From: Arthrobacter sp. YN
GTDB taxonomy: Bacteria; Actinomycetota; Actinomycetes; Actinomycetales; Micrococcaceae
Assembly: GCF_002224285.1 (NCBI RefSeq)
Contig: NZ_CP022436.1
Span: forward strand, 4,960,001 to 5,024,000
Direction of reading: 5' to 3'
DNA: 64,000 bases
Below, piece by piece: positions 41,028 through 49,196 of the stretch (within the stretch, counting starts at the first letter, position 1; each line of letters opens with the position of its first letter). The notes beneath the pieces are model-generated. The model searched no databases and was not told where the DNA came from. It saw only the letters and a program-made list of their open reading frames with translations. Made by a program: the position numbers and the translations under genes.

Positions 41028-42560
41028 ATGCTCACGCTTGAACCGTCCGGCCGGAACAGGGAGCTGGCTGCTGACATCGTCCGGTTTACCCGCAGGTCCG
41101 CCCGACGCTACAAACGCAGTCGGATCTCGTGGGGCGACCGGTTCGTCGATGCCTACAGTTGGGGCCTCGGTATCGGCGTTTCCCTGACCATTGCGGCCTC
41201 GTTCGTTCTCGCGCTGCGCAACGAAATCGCGGACCGCGCTTCCACCACCGGCAGCATCATTGGCGAGCAATGGCTGGTCCTGCCGGAACCCGTGTTGTGG
41301 ACGTCCGTGACCTTCGCGGTCCTTCTGGTCATCAGCAACCTGGCACGCAAGCTCGGGCCCATGACATTGAATGGCGCGGAGAGCACCTGGTGGCTGACTC
41401 TGCCGGTGGATCGCCGCCCCATGGTCCTGCCGCCTTTCCTCGGCAAAGTCGCGCTCACCGCAGCTGGTTCAGCCATCATCTACCTTCCCTTCAGCATGGT
41501 GACCGCCATTGACCGCGCCCCCGTGGAACACGCTTTCGCTGCACTCACTTTCGGCTGCGTCGGCGCCATTGCATTGGTCCTGGCAGCCGTGCAACAGCTC
41601 GGTCTGCTGGGTCCCCGCCTGGGTAAAGCGATCTCGGCGGCGGCGCTTCTGGGGTGCTCGCTCCTTCCCGCACTGTCCTGGTCTCCGTGGCCAACAGCGC
41701 TGGCGGGCCTTGCCGCCGTCGGACTCTTGGCGCTGGTTGTGCCGCGGTCCGGACGTGTACGGGGTGAAGAGCTGGTTCGCGGCGGAGCCGTGGCCCGTCA
41801 TGCCGGGGCCTCGCTGTTCATGATGGACGCCAATGAGGTGCTTCGCGCCTTGAGCGGCGGCCGTCAAAGGGTCGACGGCGGCAGGGCGGCCCGCTTTTAC
41901 GCCCGGCACACGCACGGCCCCCTGAGGGCGCTGATCCGCGCTGATGCAGTTGCCTTCCTCAGACTCAATCCCCCGCTGATGCCACCCATCCTGTGGCTTG
42001 CTGCCTGCGTCGCCATGCTGCTGGTGGAAGGTGGGCTGCCGGAGTTCGTGCAGCTGGCGGTCATCGTGATCGCGGGGTGCGCCACGGCTTCCGGGTTGGG
42101 GACCGTGGCCCGGAAGACCGCCCTGGTTCCTGAGCTCGATGCCGTGCTGCCACTGCATCCGGCACTGGTCAGGACCAGCCGCACGCTCATGCCGTGCCTT
42201 GCCATGTCCTTGTGGATGGCGGTGCTGAGTGGGCTGTTGGTTCTCCTCGGCGCCGCGGATCCGTGGTTGGTGCTGGTCGGTGCCCTCGCTGGCGTGGGCA
42301 TGGGCGCGGGAACTCTCCGCGCGGCCACCAGAACGCCGCCGGATTGGACCGCTCCGCCGGTTGAGACTCCGTTCGGTCCTGTTCCCCGTGCGCAGCTGGG
42401 CTCCCTGCTGCGCGGGCTGGACGTGACCATTCTGGCGACCATCCCGCTGCTCGTGGCACTCTATCTGGGGTACGTCCCATCCACCGTCCTGATGGTGCAG
42501 GCCGTGTTCAGTGCAGGGATTTTCCTGGTGGTGGTGCTGTCCAGGCCCAAGCGCACGTGA
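41028..42560 (+). CDS. DUF6297 family multi-pass membrane protein
   Basis: The start is ATG 41028, one nt beyond the stop of the ABC ATPase gene; the longer upstream frame overlaps that gene. The ~510-residue protein has about twelve hydrophobic segments in two halves: a first block of helices (residues ~45-235), a hydrophilic middle (HARHTHGPLRALIRADAVAFLR), and a second block. This is the DUF6297 pattern. It is very probably the membrane subunit served by the preceding ATPase, as an ABC-2-like permease; the substrate is unknown. Confidence 0.8.
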   Translation: MLTLEPSGRNRELAADIVRFTRRSARRYKRSRISWGDRFVDAYSWGLGIGVSLTIAASFVLALRNEIADRASTTGSIIGEQWLVLPEPVLWTSVTFAVLLVISNLARKLGPMTLNGAESTWWLTLPVDRRPMVLPPFLGKVALTAAGSAIIYLPFSMVTAIDRAPVEHAFAALTFGCVGAIALVLAAVQQLGLLGPRLGKAISAAALLGCSLLPALSWSPWPTALAGLAAVGLLALVVPRSGRVRGEELVRGGAVARHAGASLFMMDANEVLRALSGGRQRVDGGRAARFYARHTHGPLRALIRADAVAFLRLNPPLMPPILWLAACVAMLLVEGGLPEFVQLAVIVIAGCATASGLGTVARKTALVPELDAVLPLHPALVRTSRTLMPCLAMSLWMAVLSGLLVLLGAADPWLVLVGALAGVGMGAGTLRAATRTPPDWTAPPVETPFGPVPRAQLGSLLRGLDVTILATIPLLVALYLGYVPSTVLMVQAVFSAGIFLVVVLSRPKRT

Positions 42561-42575
42561 CAGCGGGGGCAGCCT

Positions 42576-43427
42576 TTAGAGCAACACCGTTCCTTCGATG
42601 CACGTGGCCGACGCTCCACCCACCCAAATCTCGCCGTCCTCCGCTGTGACGTGGACCCTTCCCGCCCTGCCCAGCACGGTGCCCTGGGCTGCAATGTACT
42701 CCTGAGGCGCGCGGCCGCTGCCGATCAGCCACTGGGCCGCGCCGGCGTTGAAACTACCCGTGACCGGGTCTTCCACCATGGCGTCGCCCGGAATAAACGT
42801 ACGGACTTCAAAGTCGACGCCGGCACCCGGCTGATGCGGTCCGATCACTCCGACCTTGAGGTCGCCCATGGCAGCGAAATCCGGTTCGATGGCAAGGACC
42901 TGTTCCGCGGAACCGAGGAGCACGCCGATCCATGTGGGCCCGTTGACCAGCCAGGAGGCGTCCAGCACATCTTCCTCTGGAAGTCGCAGGGCTGCGGCGA
43001 GCTGGGTCCTGATACTGTCATCAACCGGGCCAAAGCGCGTCAGCGGCGGTGCGGCGAAAGCCAACCGCCCGGCGTCGTGCTTCACCCTTACCAAACCGGC
43101 GCCGCACTCCTGGACCAGGACGCCGTCAGCCTTGGGCACTCCCCCGGCTTGAAGCCAGGTATGCGCCGAACCCAGCGTCGGATGCCCCGCGAAGGGGAAC
43201 TCCTCGCTGCCCGTGAAGATCCGCACCTTGTAATCCGCCATGGGGTCCGTGGGAGGCAGGAGGAACGTGGTCTCGGAAAGGTTGGTCCAATTGGCGAAAT
43301 GCTGCATGGTGCCCGTGCTGAGGCCTTCGGCATCGACCACCACGGCAAGCGGGTTGCCTCGGTAAGGCTGGTCGGAGAAGACGTCCACCTGGTAGAACGG
43401 GCGGCTGCGCAGGGCTTCTGAAGTCAC
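42576..43427 (-). CDS. PhzF-family protein (isomerase fold)
   Basis: This 283-residue protein has the PhzF signatures: FYQVDVFSDQPYRGNPLAVVVDAEGL at the N-terminus, SETTFLLPP, RIFTGSEEFPFAGHPTLGSAH, and in the second half RTFIPGDAMVEDPVTGSFNAGAAQWL. The catalytic Glu is seen as SETTF. PhzF acts as an isomerase in phenazine biosynthesis, but most genomic members belong to unknown pathways. It is a lone gene on the minus strand. Confidence 0.9.
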   Translation of the reverse strand: MTSEALRSRPFYQVDVFSDQPYRGNPLAVVVDAEGLSTGTMQHFANWTNLSETTFLLPPTDPMADYKVRIFTGSEEFPFAGHPTLGSAHTWLQAGGVPKADGVLVQECGAGLVRVKHDAGRLAFAAPPLTRFGPVDDSIRTQLAAALRLPEEDVLDASWLVNGPTWIGVLLGSAEQVLAIEPDFAAMGDLKVGVIGPHQPGAGVDFEVRTFIPGDAMVEDPVTGSFNAGAAQWLIGSGRAPQEYIAAQGTVLGRAGRVHVTAEDGEIWVGGASATCIEGTVLL

Positions 43428-43498
43428 CGCTGCAGGCTATCACCGGTTGCTGACCGGTTTTGCTGACGCACCCGCCCAGCGTCTGCGAAACTACCCCT

Positions 43499-43921
43499 AT
43501 GGCAGAGAACAAGACCCAGCCCACGGACGTGTCCGTGGAAGAATTCCTGGCCGCCGTGGAGCACCCAACACGGCGTGCGGACGGTTTCGAGCTGCTGGAG
43601 ATGATGCGTGACATCACCGGCAAGGAAGCCGTCATGTGGGGGCCGTCGATCGTTGGATTCGGCAGCTATCACTACAAGTACGACAGCGGCCGCGAAGGTG
43701 ACGCCGCCGCCGTCGGATTTTCACCGCGCAAGAGCAGCCTGGTGCTCTACGGCCTCACCGAAGGTCCCGACGCAGACCGGCTGCTCCCGGAACTCGGAAA
43801 GCACAAGACCAGTGCCGCGTGCCTGTATGTGAACAAACTGGACGACGTGGACCGGGACACCCTGGCCGAGATGATCCGCACCGGGTACAAGCACGTGATG
43901 GAGGAGTTCCACACGCCCTGA
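43499..43921 (+). CDS. DUF1801 domain protein
   Basis: This 140-residue protein starts at ATG 43499, with no SD in the preceding 40 nt, so it is likely leaderless. It has the DUF1801 features: VSVEEFLAAVEHPTRRADGFELLEMMRDITGKEAVMWGPSIVGFGSYHYKYDSG and RKSSLVLYGLTEG. It belongs to another DUF1801 branch from the YdhG-like ones. Function unknown. It faces the rplI terminator. Confidence 0.85.
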   Translation: MAENKTQPTDVSVEEFLAAVEHPTRRADGFELLEMMRDITGKEAVMWGPSIVGFGSYHYKYDSGREGDAAAVGFSPRKSSLVLYGLTEGPDADRLLPELGKHKTSAACLYVNKLDDVDRDTLAEMIRTGYKHVMEEFHTP

Positions 43922-43931
43922 TTCATCCCGC

Positions 43932-43973
43932 AAAAAAAGGCCCCCACCACCGGAATCCGGTAGCGGGGGCCTT
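43932..43973 (-). terminator. Terminator of the rpsF-ssb-rpsR-rplI operon
   Basis: On the minus strand AAGGCCCCCGCTACCGG pairs with CCGGTGGTGGGGGCCTT, closing a short loop, and is followed by TTTTTTT. It is at the end of rplI. Confidence 0.9.
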
Positions 43974-43988
43974 AGATGGAGTCAGAGA

Positions 43989-44441
43989 CTACTTTGCTGC
44001 AACGACCTCGAGGTCGATGACAGCGGAAACGTCCTCGTGCAGGCGAACGTTGGCCGTGTACGAACCGACAGACTTGATGTGGTTCGGCAGTTCAACGTTG
44101 CGCTTGTCGATGGCGCCGAGGCCAGCGGCCTCAACAGCAGCAGCGACATCAGCAGGCTTGACGGTGCCGAAGAGACGACCGGACTCGCCGGCCTTCACCT
44201 CGAGCTTGACCTTCTTGGAGGACAGAGCCTGGGCCTGTGCCTGTGCAGCTTCAACAGAAGCGTGCGCACGAGCGGCGCGGGCAGCCTTGATGGACTCAAC
44301 CTGCTTCTCGCCACCCTTGGACCAGGTCAGAGCGAAGCCGCGGGGCAGCAGGAAGTTACGTGCGTAACCGTCCTTAACCTCCACAACGTCGCCAGCAGCA
44401 CCGAGACCGGTTACTTCGTGGGTCAGAATGAGCTTTGCCAT
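43989..44441 (-). CDS. rplI: 50S ribosomal protein L9
   Basis: This 150-residue protein has the L9 N-terminal domain ([38 protein letters not shown]), the long central helix and the C-terminal domain ([26 protein letters not shown]). L9 binds 23S rRNA near the base of L1 stalk. It is the last gene of the rpsF-ssb-rpsR-rplI operon and is separated from rpsR by 18 nt. A strong terminator follows. Confidence 0.98.
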   Translation of the reverse strand: MAKLILTHEVTGLGAAGDVVEVKDGYARNFLLPRGFALTWSKGGEKQVESIKAARAARAHASVEAAQAQAQALSSKKVKLEVKAGESGRLFGTVKPADVAAAVEAAGLGAIDKRNVELPNHIKSVGSYTANVRLHEDVSAVIDLEVVAAK

Positions 44442-44459
44442 GTTAGTTAATCCCTTCCC

Positions 44460-44699
44460 TTAGCCGCGGCCAGCGCCGGAGTAAGGCAGCAGAGCAACTT
44501 CGCGGGCGTTCTTGATTGCCTGGGCGATCTTGCGCTGTTCCTGAACGGTAACGCCAGTAACGCGACGAGCGCGGATCTTTCCGCGGTCGGAGATGAACTT
44601 GCGCAGCAGTGCTACGTCCTTGTAGTCGATGACGGTGATGTCAGCGGCCTTCAAGGGGTTGGACTTTGGTTTGGGCTTACGGAGTTCAGCCTTAGCCAT
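44460..44699 (-). CDS. rpsR: 30S ribosomal protein S18, cysteine-free form
   Basis: The 79-residue protein has the S18 core [48 protein letters not shown]. The N-terminus ([21 protein letters not shown]) lacks the CxxC zinc-binding pair seen in C+ S18 proteins; there is no cysteine at all in the protein. It is the third gene of the operon, behind ssb. S18 binds S6 in the 30S platform. Confidence 0.97.
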   Translation of the reverse strand: MAKAELRKPKPKSNPLKAADITVIDYKDVALLRKFISDRGKIRARRVTGVTVQEQRKIAQAIKNAREVALLPYSGAGRG

Positions 44700-44827
44700 C
44701 GTGGAGCTCCTTTTCTATGGAGCCCGTGGATATTGATCCACGGGATGGTGGTGTTCGACGGCGGTTGTCACCAAGGTGCCTCGCGGCAGTCCGGGTAAGC
44801 GTCCGGCGTCGGACGTTTATGTTTTGT

Positions 44828-45415
44828 TTAGAAGGGAGGTTCGGAATCCGGGCCGTTGCCCCAGCCGCCACCGCCAGCATTGCTGACACCGGGCGTAGCC
44901 CAAGGGTCATCCTGCTGCTGTGCGGGCTGGTTGCCGCCCCAGGTTCCACCGGAGTTGCCGCCGCCCTGGTTTCCACCAGGAGCGCCACCTCCAAAGCCAC
45001 CGGAATTACCGGCGTTGCCGCCACCGAAGCCGCCCTGCCCACCGCCGGAGCGCTGGGTACGGTTGACCTTGGCGTTTGCGTAACGCAGGCTGGGGCCGAT
45101 TTCGTCGACCTCAAGCTCGATTACGGTGCGCTTTTCGCCTTCTTTTGTTTCGTAGGAACGGCTCTTCAAACGGCCGGAAACGATGACGCGCATGCCCTTG
45201 GTGAGGGACTCGGCCACGTTCTCGGCTGCTTCGCGCCATACAGATGCGCGGAGGAACAGGGTTTCCCCGTCCTTCCACTCATTGGACTGGCGGTCAAAGG
45301 TCCGGGGAGTAGAAGCGATGGTGAAGTTCGCTACTGCTGAGCCAGACGGGGTGAACCGCAGCTCGGGGTCATTGGTGAGATTACCGATGACCGTAATAGT
45401 GGTTTCGCCTGCCAT
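44828..45415 (-). CDS. ssb: Single-stranded DNA-binding protein SSB
   Basis: This 195-residue protein has an N-terminal OB fold ([88 protein letters not shown]), a long Gly/Gln-rich disordered linker and the acidic tip DSEPPF for protein partners. It protects ssDNA at forks and recruits repair proteins. It is the second gene of the operon, 50 nt after rpsF. Confidence 0.97.
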   Translation of the reverse strand: MAGETTITVIGNLTNDPELRFTPSGSAVANFTIASTPRTFDRQSNEWKDGETLFLRASVWREAAENVAESLTKGMRVIVSGRLKSRSYETKEGEKRTVIELEVDEIGPSLRYANAKVNRTQRSGGGQGGFGGGNAGNSGGFGGGAPGGNQGGGNSGGTWGGNQPAQQQDDPWATPGVSNAGGGGWGNGPDSEPPF

Positions 45416-45465
45416 CTACTGCCTCCTTGTTCGTTCCTGCGGGATAAAGATCTGGAAGGGGCTGA

Positions 45466-45771
45466 TTACTCAGCAACGACCTTCTGGTCTTCAGGACGGA
45501 TGATCTTGGTGCGCATGATCGTCTCGTTAAGAGACAGCTGGCGATCAAGTTCCTTGGCGGTAGCCGGTGCTGCGGTGAAGTTCACCACGGCGTAGATACC
45601 TTCGGACTTCTTCTTGATGTCGTACGCCAGACGGCGACGGCCCCAGATGTCAACCTTTTCGATGGTTCCACCATCGGTGGTGATGACATTGAGGAACTTC
45701 TGAAGCGACGACTCTACGGTACGCTCTTCGACCTCGGGGTCGATGATTACCATCAATTCGTAAGGACGCAT
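45466..45771 (-). CDS. rpsF: 30S ribosomal protein S6
   Basis: The 101-residue protein starts at ATG 45771 because AAAGGAGGT lies 8-9 nt upstream; a longer frame to 45783 is an artefact. It has [30 protein letters not shown] and [25 protein letters not shown], the S6 ferredoxin-like fold. It binds S18 in the 30S platform and is the first gene of the rpsF-ssb-rpsR-rplI operon. Confidence 0.97.
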   Translation of the reverse strand: MRPYELMVIIDPEVEERTVESSLQKFLNVITTDGGTIEKVDIWGRRRLAYDIKKKSEGIYAVVNFTAAPATAKELDRQLSLNETIMRTKIIRPEDQKVVAE

Positions 45772-46003
45772 ATGTGAACCCACCTCCTTTGGGCTAAGCG
45801 GTTACGGTATTTCCGTAACAGGAGGTTCATTTGCGATGCCGTGTACCCGCTCCCCCGCCGAAGACTCGGAAGGAGGGCGCAACACAGACTTCAATATCTT
45901 AGTGCATCTCCTGCACCCAAAGCTATTCGAGGGGGTCCGCAGCCGGAACCGGGCAGTTGGCGTATGTGGATAACCCGGGCATCCAGCAGGTAATACTGGA
46001 GCA

Positions 46004-46342
46004 ATGACTGTCCTGAAGTCCATCATTCTCTTCGTCCTGGCCGCCGTTGCAGAGATCGGCGGCGCCTGGCTGATCTGGCAGGCCGTCCGTGAGGGCAAAG
46101 CCTGGTGGTGGGCCGGCCTCGGCATCGTGGCGCTGGGCATCTACGGCTTCTTCGCGGCGTTTCAGCCCGACGCGCACTTCGGCAGGGTTCTGGCGGCCTA
46201 CGGGGGCGTATTCATTGCCGGCTCGCTGGCCTGGGGAATGCTGGTGGACGGCTTCCGCCCGGACCACTGGGACGTGGTCGGGGCGGCGATCTGCATTGTG
46301 GGCGTCGGCGTCATCATGTTCGCACCCCGCCCGGGCGCGTAG
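46004..46342 (+). CDS. YnfA (UPF0060) family membrane protein
   Basis: This 112-residue protein has four transmembrane helices and the UPF0060 signatures [100 protein letters not shown]. YnfA proteins resemble small multidrug-resistance transporters; the substrate is uncertain. It is followed by a clear terminator. Confidence 0.92.
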   Translation: MTVLKSIILFVLAAVAEIGGAWLIWQAVREGKAWWWAGLGIVALGIYGFFAAFQPDAHFGRVLAAYGGVFIAGSLAWGMLVDGFRPDHWDVVGAAICIVGVGVIMFAPRPGA

Positions 46343-46376
46343 GCCAGCACACGACAGCCCGGGCCCAAACACGACA

Positions 46377-46407
46377 AAACCCCCGGAAGGTCACCTTCCG
46401 GGGGTTT
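46377..46407. terminator. Terminator between ynfA and tRNA-Leu
   Basis: AACCCCCGGAAGG and CCTTCCGGGGGTT pair exactly around a TCA loop and are followed by TTCTTTG on the plus strand and TTTGTCG on the minus strand. It probably terminates both the ynfA gene and the minus-strand tRNA gene. Confidence 0.85.
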
Positions 46408-46412
46408 CTTTG

Positions 46413-46495
46413 TGCGCGGAGGGGGACTTGAACCCCCACCCCCTTTCGAGGACTAGCACCTCAAGCTAGCGCGTCTGCCATTCCGCCACCCGCGC
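46413..46495 (-). tRNA. tRNA-Leu (anticodon GAG)
   Basis: On the minus strand a class II tRNA folds: acceptor GCGCGGG/TCCGCGC, D arm GGCGGAATGGC, an anticodon arm CTAGC-TTGAGGT-GCTAG with anticodon GAG (leucine), a variable arm CCTCGAAAGGGGG-type, and T arm GGGGGTTCAAGTCCCCC. CCA is not encoded. Leu tRNAs have the long variable arm seen here. Confidence 0.95.
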
Positions 46496-46615
46496 AAGGT
46501 GATCAGGAGAAACAATGTTTCGTTTTTCTCCTCGACAGCGACAAAGACAGTAACACGAACAGAGCCGATCCGTGGATTCCTGAGGTCTTGAGGGAGCCTC
46601 GTTAGGGTGGTGGCC

Positions 46616-46780
46616 ATGGATGCCACACCCCTTAGCGCTCTACTCCTGACCGTCGTCTTCGCCGCGATCGGACTCTACGCCCTGTACTTCGTGATCCGCT
46701 CGGGCGTCCGCGACGGCATCCTCCAGGCCGACAAGAAGCGCAGCGAGCAGGCGGACCCGTCCCGCCCAACCGGCTTTTGA
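46616..46780 (+). CDS. Small membrane protein
   Basis: This 54-residue protein starts at ATG 46616, with GTGGTGG upstream. The N-terminal segment (LSALLLTVVFAAIGLYALYFVI, about residues 6-27) is a transmembrane helix, and the rest is hydrophilic (RSGVRDGILQADKKRSEQADPSRPTGF). Short proteins of this shape with one anchor and basic tail are common in Micrococcaceae. It lies 26 nt ahead of the DUF1345 gene and was too short for most ORF callers. Confidence 0.65.
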   Translation: MDATPLSALLLTVVFAAIGLYALYFVIRSGVRDGILQADKKRSEQADPSRPTGF

Positions 46781-46806
46781 GCTCCCCCACTGGTTAGGGT
46801 GGGCAC

Positions 46807-47466
46807 ATGGACAACGTCAGGGTGAGGCGGAGCCGGCTGCGCTTTGTGGTCATGGTCCTGGCCGGCACAGCGGCCTTCGTCGCTACCGGCATCTCAGGCA
46901 GTTGGGTGGATGCGCCTGCGGTCGGCTGGGCCGTGGCCGCCCTGGTCTACGTTGCCTGGGTGTGGCTGGTGATCGCGCGGCTCGATCCTGCCGAAACGCG
47001 GCATCATGCAACATCCGAGGACCCATCGCGGGGAGTCACCGACCTGCTGATACTCGTGGCCAACCTGGCCAGCCTTGCTGCTGTGGCCGCCGTGATCGTC
47101 AACTCCCACACGGAAGGAACCGGTTCCCGCCTGTCCTCTGCGGCACTCGCCCTGGGGTGCGTGGGGATGTCCTGGATGCTGGTCCAAACGCTCTTCACGC
47201 TGCGGTACGCCGAGCTCTATTACAGCCAGGACGCCCACGCCGGCGGTGAAGTGGGCGGCATCAGCTTCAACCAGGACCGGCCGCCGCAGTACACGGACTT
47301 CGCCTATCTGGCCACGAGCCTTGGCATGACGTACCAGGTATCCGACACCAACCTCGGCAACCACTCGATCCGGCTGGAAGCGCTGAAGCACAGCCTGCTG
47401 TCCTACTTGTTTGGAACCGTGATCCTTGCCGTCACCATCAATCTCGTCATCGGCCTGGCCCAGTAG
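46807..47466 (+). CDS. DUF1345 family membrane protein
   Basis: The 219-residue protein has about five transmembrane helices and the DUF1345 pattern: VAALVYVAWVWLVIARLDPAETRHHATSEDPSRGVTDLLILVANLASLAAVAAVI, and the conserved LFTLRYAELYYSQ, PPQYTDFAYLATSLGMTYQVSDTNL and HSLLSYLFGTVILAVTINL. DUF1345 proteins are unnamed predicted membrane proteins. Start ATG 46807 follows GTTAGGGTGGGCAC. Confidence 0.9.
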   Translation: MDNVRVRRSRLRFVVMVLAGTAAFVATGISGSWVDAPAVGWAVAALVYVAWVWLVIARLDPAETRHHATSEDPSRGVTDLLILVANLASLAAVAAVIVNSHTEGTGSRLSSAALALGCVGMSWMLVQTLFTLRYAELYYSQDAHAGGEVGGISFNQDRPPQYTDFAYLATSLGMTYQVSDTNLGNHSIRLEALKHSLLSYLFGTVILAVTINLVIGLAQ

Positions 47467-47500
47467 CGAAGGGGCCTACGGCGGTGACCTGAAAGCGAAA

Positions 47501-47539
47501 CGGGGCAGCCGTCGTCGAACGTTGACCCTGGCTGCCCCG
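47501..47539 (-). terminator. Possible terminator of the permease gene
   Basis: CGGGGCAGCC (47501-47510) and GGCTGCCCCG (47530-47539) form a 10-bp stem with a 19-nt loop. Read on the minus strand it is followed by TTTCGCTTTC. It sits between the convergent DUF1345 and permease genes. Confidence 0.6.
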
Positions 47540-47553
47540 CTGCTGAAAGACGC

Positions 47554-48969
47554 TTACGACGCCGGTCCCCCACCCACCGTCGCCTGCTCGGCTTCCGCGG
47601 TGGTCGCCTCAGGTGAAGCGGCGCCACGCTTGCGGTAGCGCCAAATGCCGATGCCCACCACGATCGCGGCCAACGCCAGCGACAGGAAGAGCGACTCACG
47701 GGTGGATTCGATAATCACCATCCCGATAATGAGGGCCACGATGGCGCCAATGGCGATCCACGTGAGGTACGGGAAGAACCACATCTTGAGGTCGAGGTCC
47801 TTGGCTGCAGCCCCCATGCGTTTGCGCAGGATGAGTTGCGAGGCCGCGATGACCAGCCACACGAAGAGGGCGATGGCACCGGACGTGTTCACGAGGAACA
47901 GGAACACCGTGTCCGGGGCGATGTAGTTCAGGCCAACGGTAATGAACCCCACCACCGTGGAGGCCAACACTGCTGCTGCCGGGACGCCGCGCTTGGAGAT
48001 CTTCATCCAGGCCTTGGGTGCGTCGCCACGCTGGGAGAGCGAGAACAGCATGCGGCTGGCGGTGTAGAGGCCGGAGTTCAAGCAGGACAGCACCGAGGTG
48101 AGGACAACGATGTCCATGATGGTGCCGGCACCCGGGATTCCGTAGAGCTCGATCACGGCAACGTACGGGCTCTTGGCGACAGAAGCGTCGTTCCACGGCA
48201 GAAGCGTGACAACAATGGCGATGGAGCCGATGTAGAAGATCAGGATGCGCCACACAGTGGACTTCACGGCCTTCTTGACGGCGTCTACGGGGTTCTCCGA
48301 TTCGCCGGCCGCGATGGTGGCGATTTCGGCGCCGAAGAACGAGAAGACCACCACGAGGATGCCTGCCAGGACTGCGCCAGGACCGTTCGGCATGAAACCG
48401 CCTTGGTCCAGGAGGTTGGCGACGCCCGGCGCGGAGACGCCCGGCATGAGGCCCAGGATGGCAGCGATGCCTGCGAGCAGGAAGATGACGATTGCGGCCA
48501 CCTTGATGGACGCGAACCAGAACTCGAACTCACCGTAGGACTTCACGGAACCAAGGTTGGTCAGCGTCAGGAGCACCATCAAAATCAGCGCCCAGATCCA
48601 CTGGTCCACGCCGGGAACCCAGCGGTGCATGATGGCGGCGCCCGCCGTTGCCTCGATGCCGAGGACAATAATCCAGAACCAGGCATAGAGCCAGCCAATA
48701 CTGAAGCCCGCCCATCGGCCAAGGGCCTTGTCAGCGTATGTGGAGAACGAGCCGGTCTCCGGATTGGCAGCAGCCATCTCGCCCAGCATGCGCATGACGA
48801 GGATGACCACCAGGCCGGCAGCCAGGTAGGCCACAAGGATGCCAGGACCGGCTTGCTGGATGGCAGCGCCGGAGCCCACAAAGAGGCCTGCGCCAATAAC
48901 GCCGGCGATGGCGATCATGGAGAGGTGGCGGGGCTTCAGGGATTTTGAAAGTTGTTGGTCAGCGTGCAT
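47554..48969 (-). CDS. Amino acid permease (GABA-permease type, AAT family)
   Basis: This ~471-residue protein starts at ATG 48969 (the frame extends to 49038) and has twelve transmembrane helices. It has LKPRHLSMIAIAGVIGAGLFVGSGAAIQQAGPGILVAYLAAGLVVILVMRMLGEMAAANPETGSFSTYADKALG, the hallmark AAT-family start, with the tell-tale GVIGAGLF loop. It is proton-coupled and cytoplasmic-membrane located. GABA or asparagine/arginine-type uptake is suggested, but the substrate is not fixed. It is separated from the M18 peptidase gene by a 228-nt promoter region. Confidence 0.92.
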   Translation of the reverse strand: MHADQQLSKSLKPRHLSMIAIAGVIGAGLFVGSGAAIQQAGPGILVAYLAAGLVVILVMRMLGEMAAANPETGSFSTYADKALGRWAGFSIGWLYAWFWIIVLGIEATAGAAIMHRWVPGVDQWIWALILMVLLTLTNLGSVKSYGEFEFWFASIKVAAIVIFLLAGIAAILGLMPGVSAPGVANLLDQGGFMPNGPGAVLAGILVVVFSFFGAEIATIAAGESENPVDAVKKAVKSTVWRILIFYIGSIAIVVTLLPWNDASVAKSPYVAVIELYGIPGAGTIMDIVVLTSVLSCLNSGLYTASRMLFSLSQRGDAPKAWMKISKRGVPAAAVLASTVVGFITVGLNYIAPDTVFLFLVNTSGAIALFVWLVIAASQLILRKRMGAAAKDLDLKMWFFPYLTWIAIGAIVALIIGMVIIESTRESLFLSLALAAIVVGIGIWRYRKRGAASPEATTAEAEQATVGGGPAS

Positions 48970-49080
48970 GGATCTGCGCCGTCCTTTAGGTTTTTGCGGG
49001 GTGGCCGGGCGTGGTGTGCCACGGGCCACATGACTCATTCACGCTAGCTTGCTGCACCATCGCGGTGCCTGTGCAGCTGA

Positions 49081-49121
49081 ACATTTTGACGCCGCCAAAA
49101 AGAGGAGTATGCACAAAATGT
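49081..49121. promoter_or_regulatory. Possible operator upstream of the permease gene
   Basis: ACATTTTG (49081-49088) and CAAAATGT (49114-49121) are exact inverted repeats separated by 25 nt, 112 nt upstream of the permease ATG. They could be half-sites for a regulator of the permease; no consensus is recognised. Confidence 0.3.
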
Positions 49122-49196
49122 ACACCCTGAGGCACCTAAGGTTTCGTGTTGGAAACTTTTGTAATACCCCTGAAATGAGTGTTTGAGTCTTCCCCG

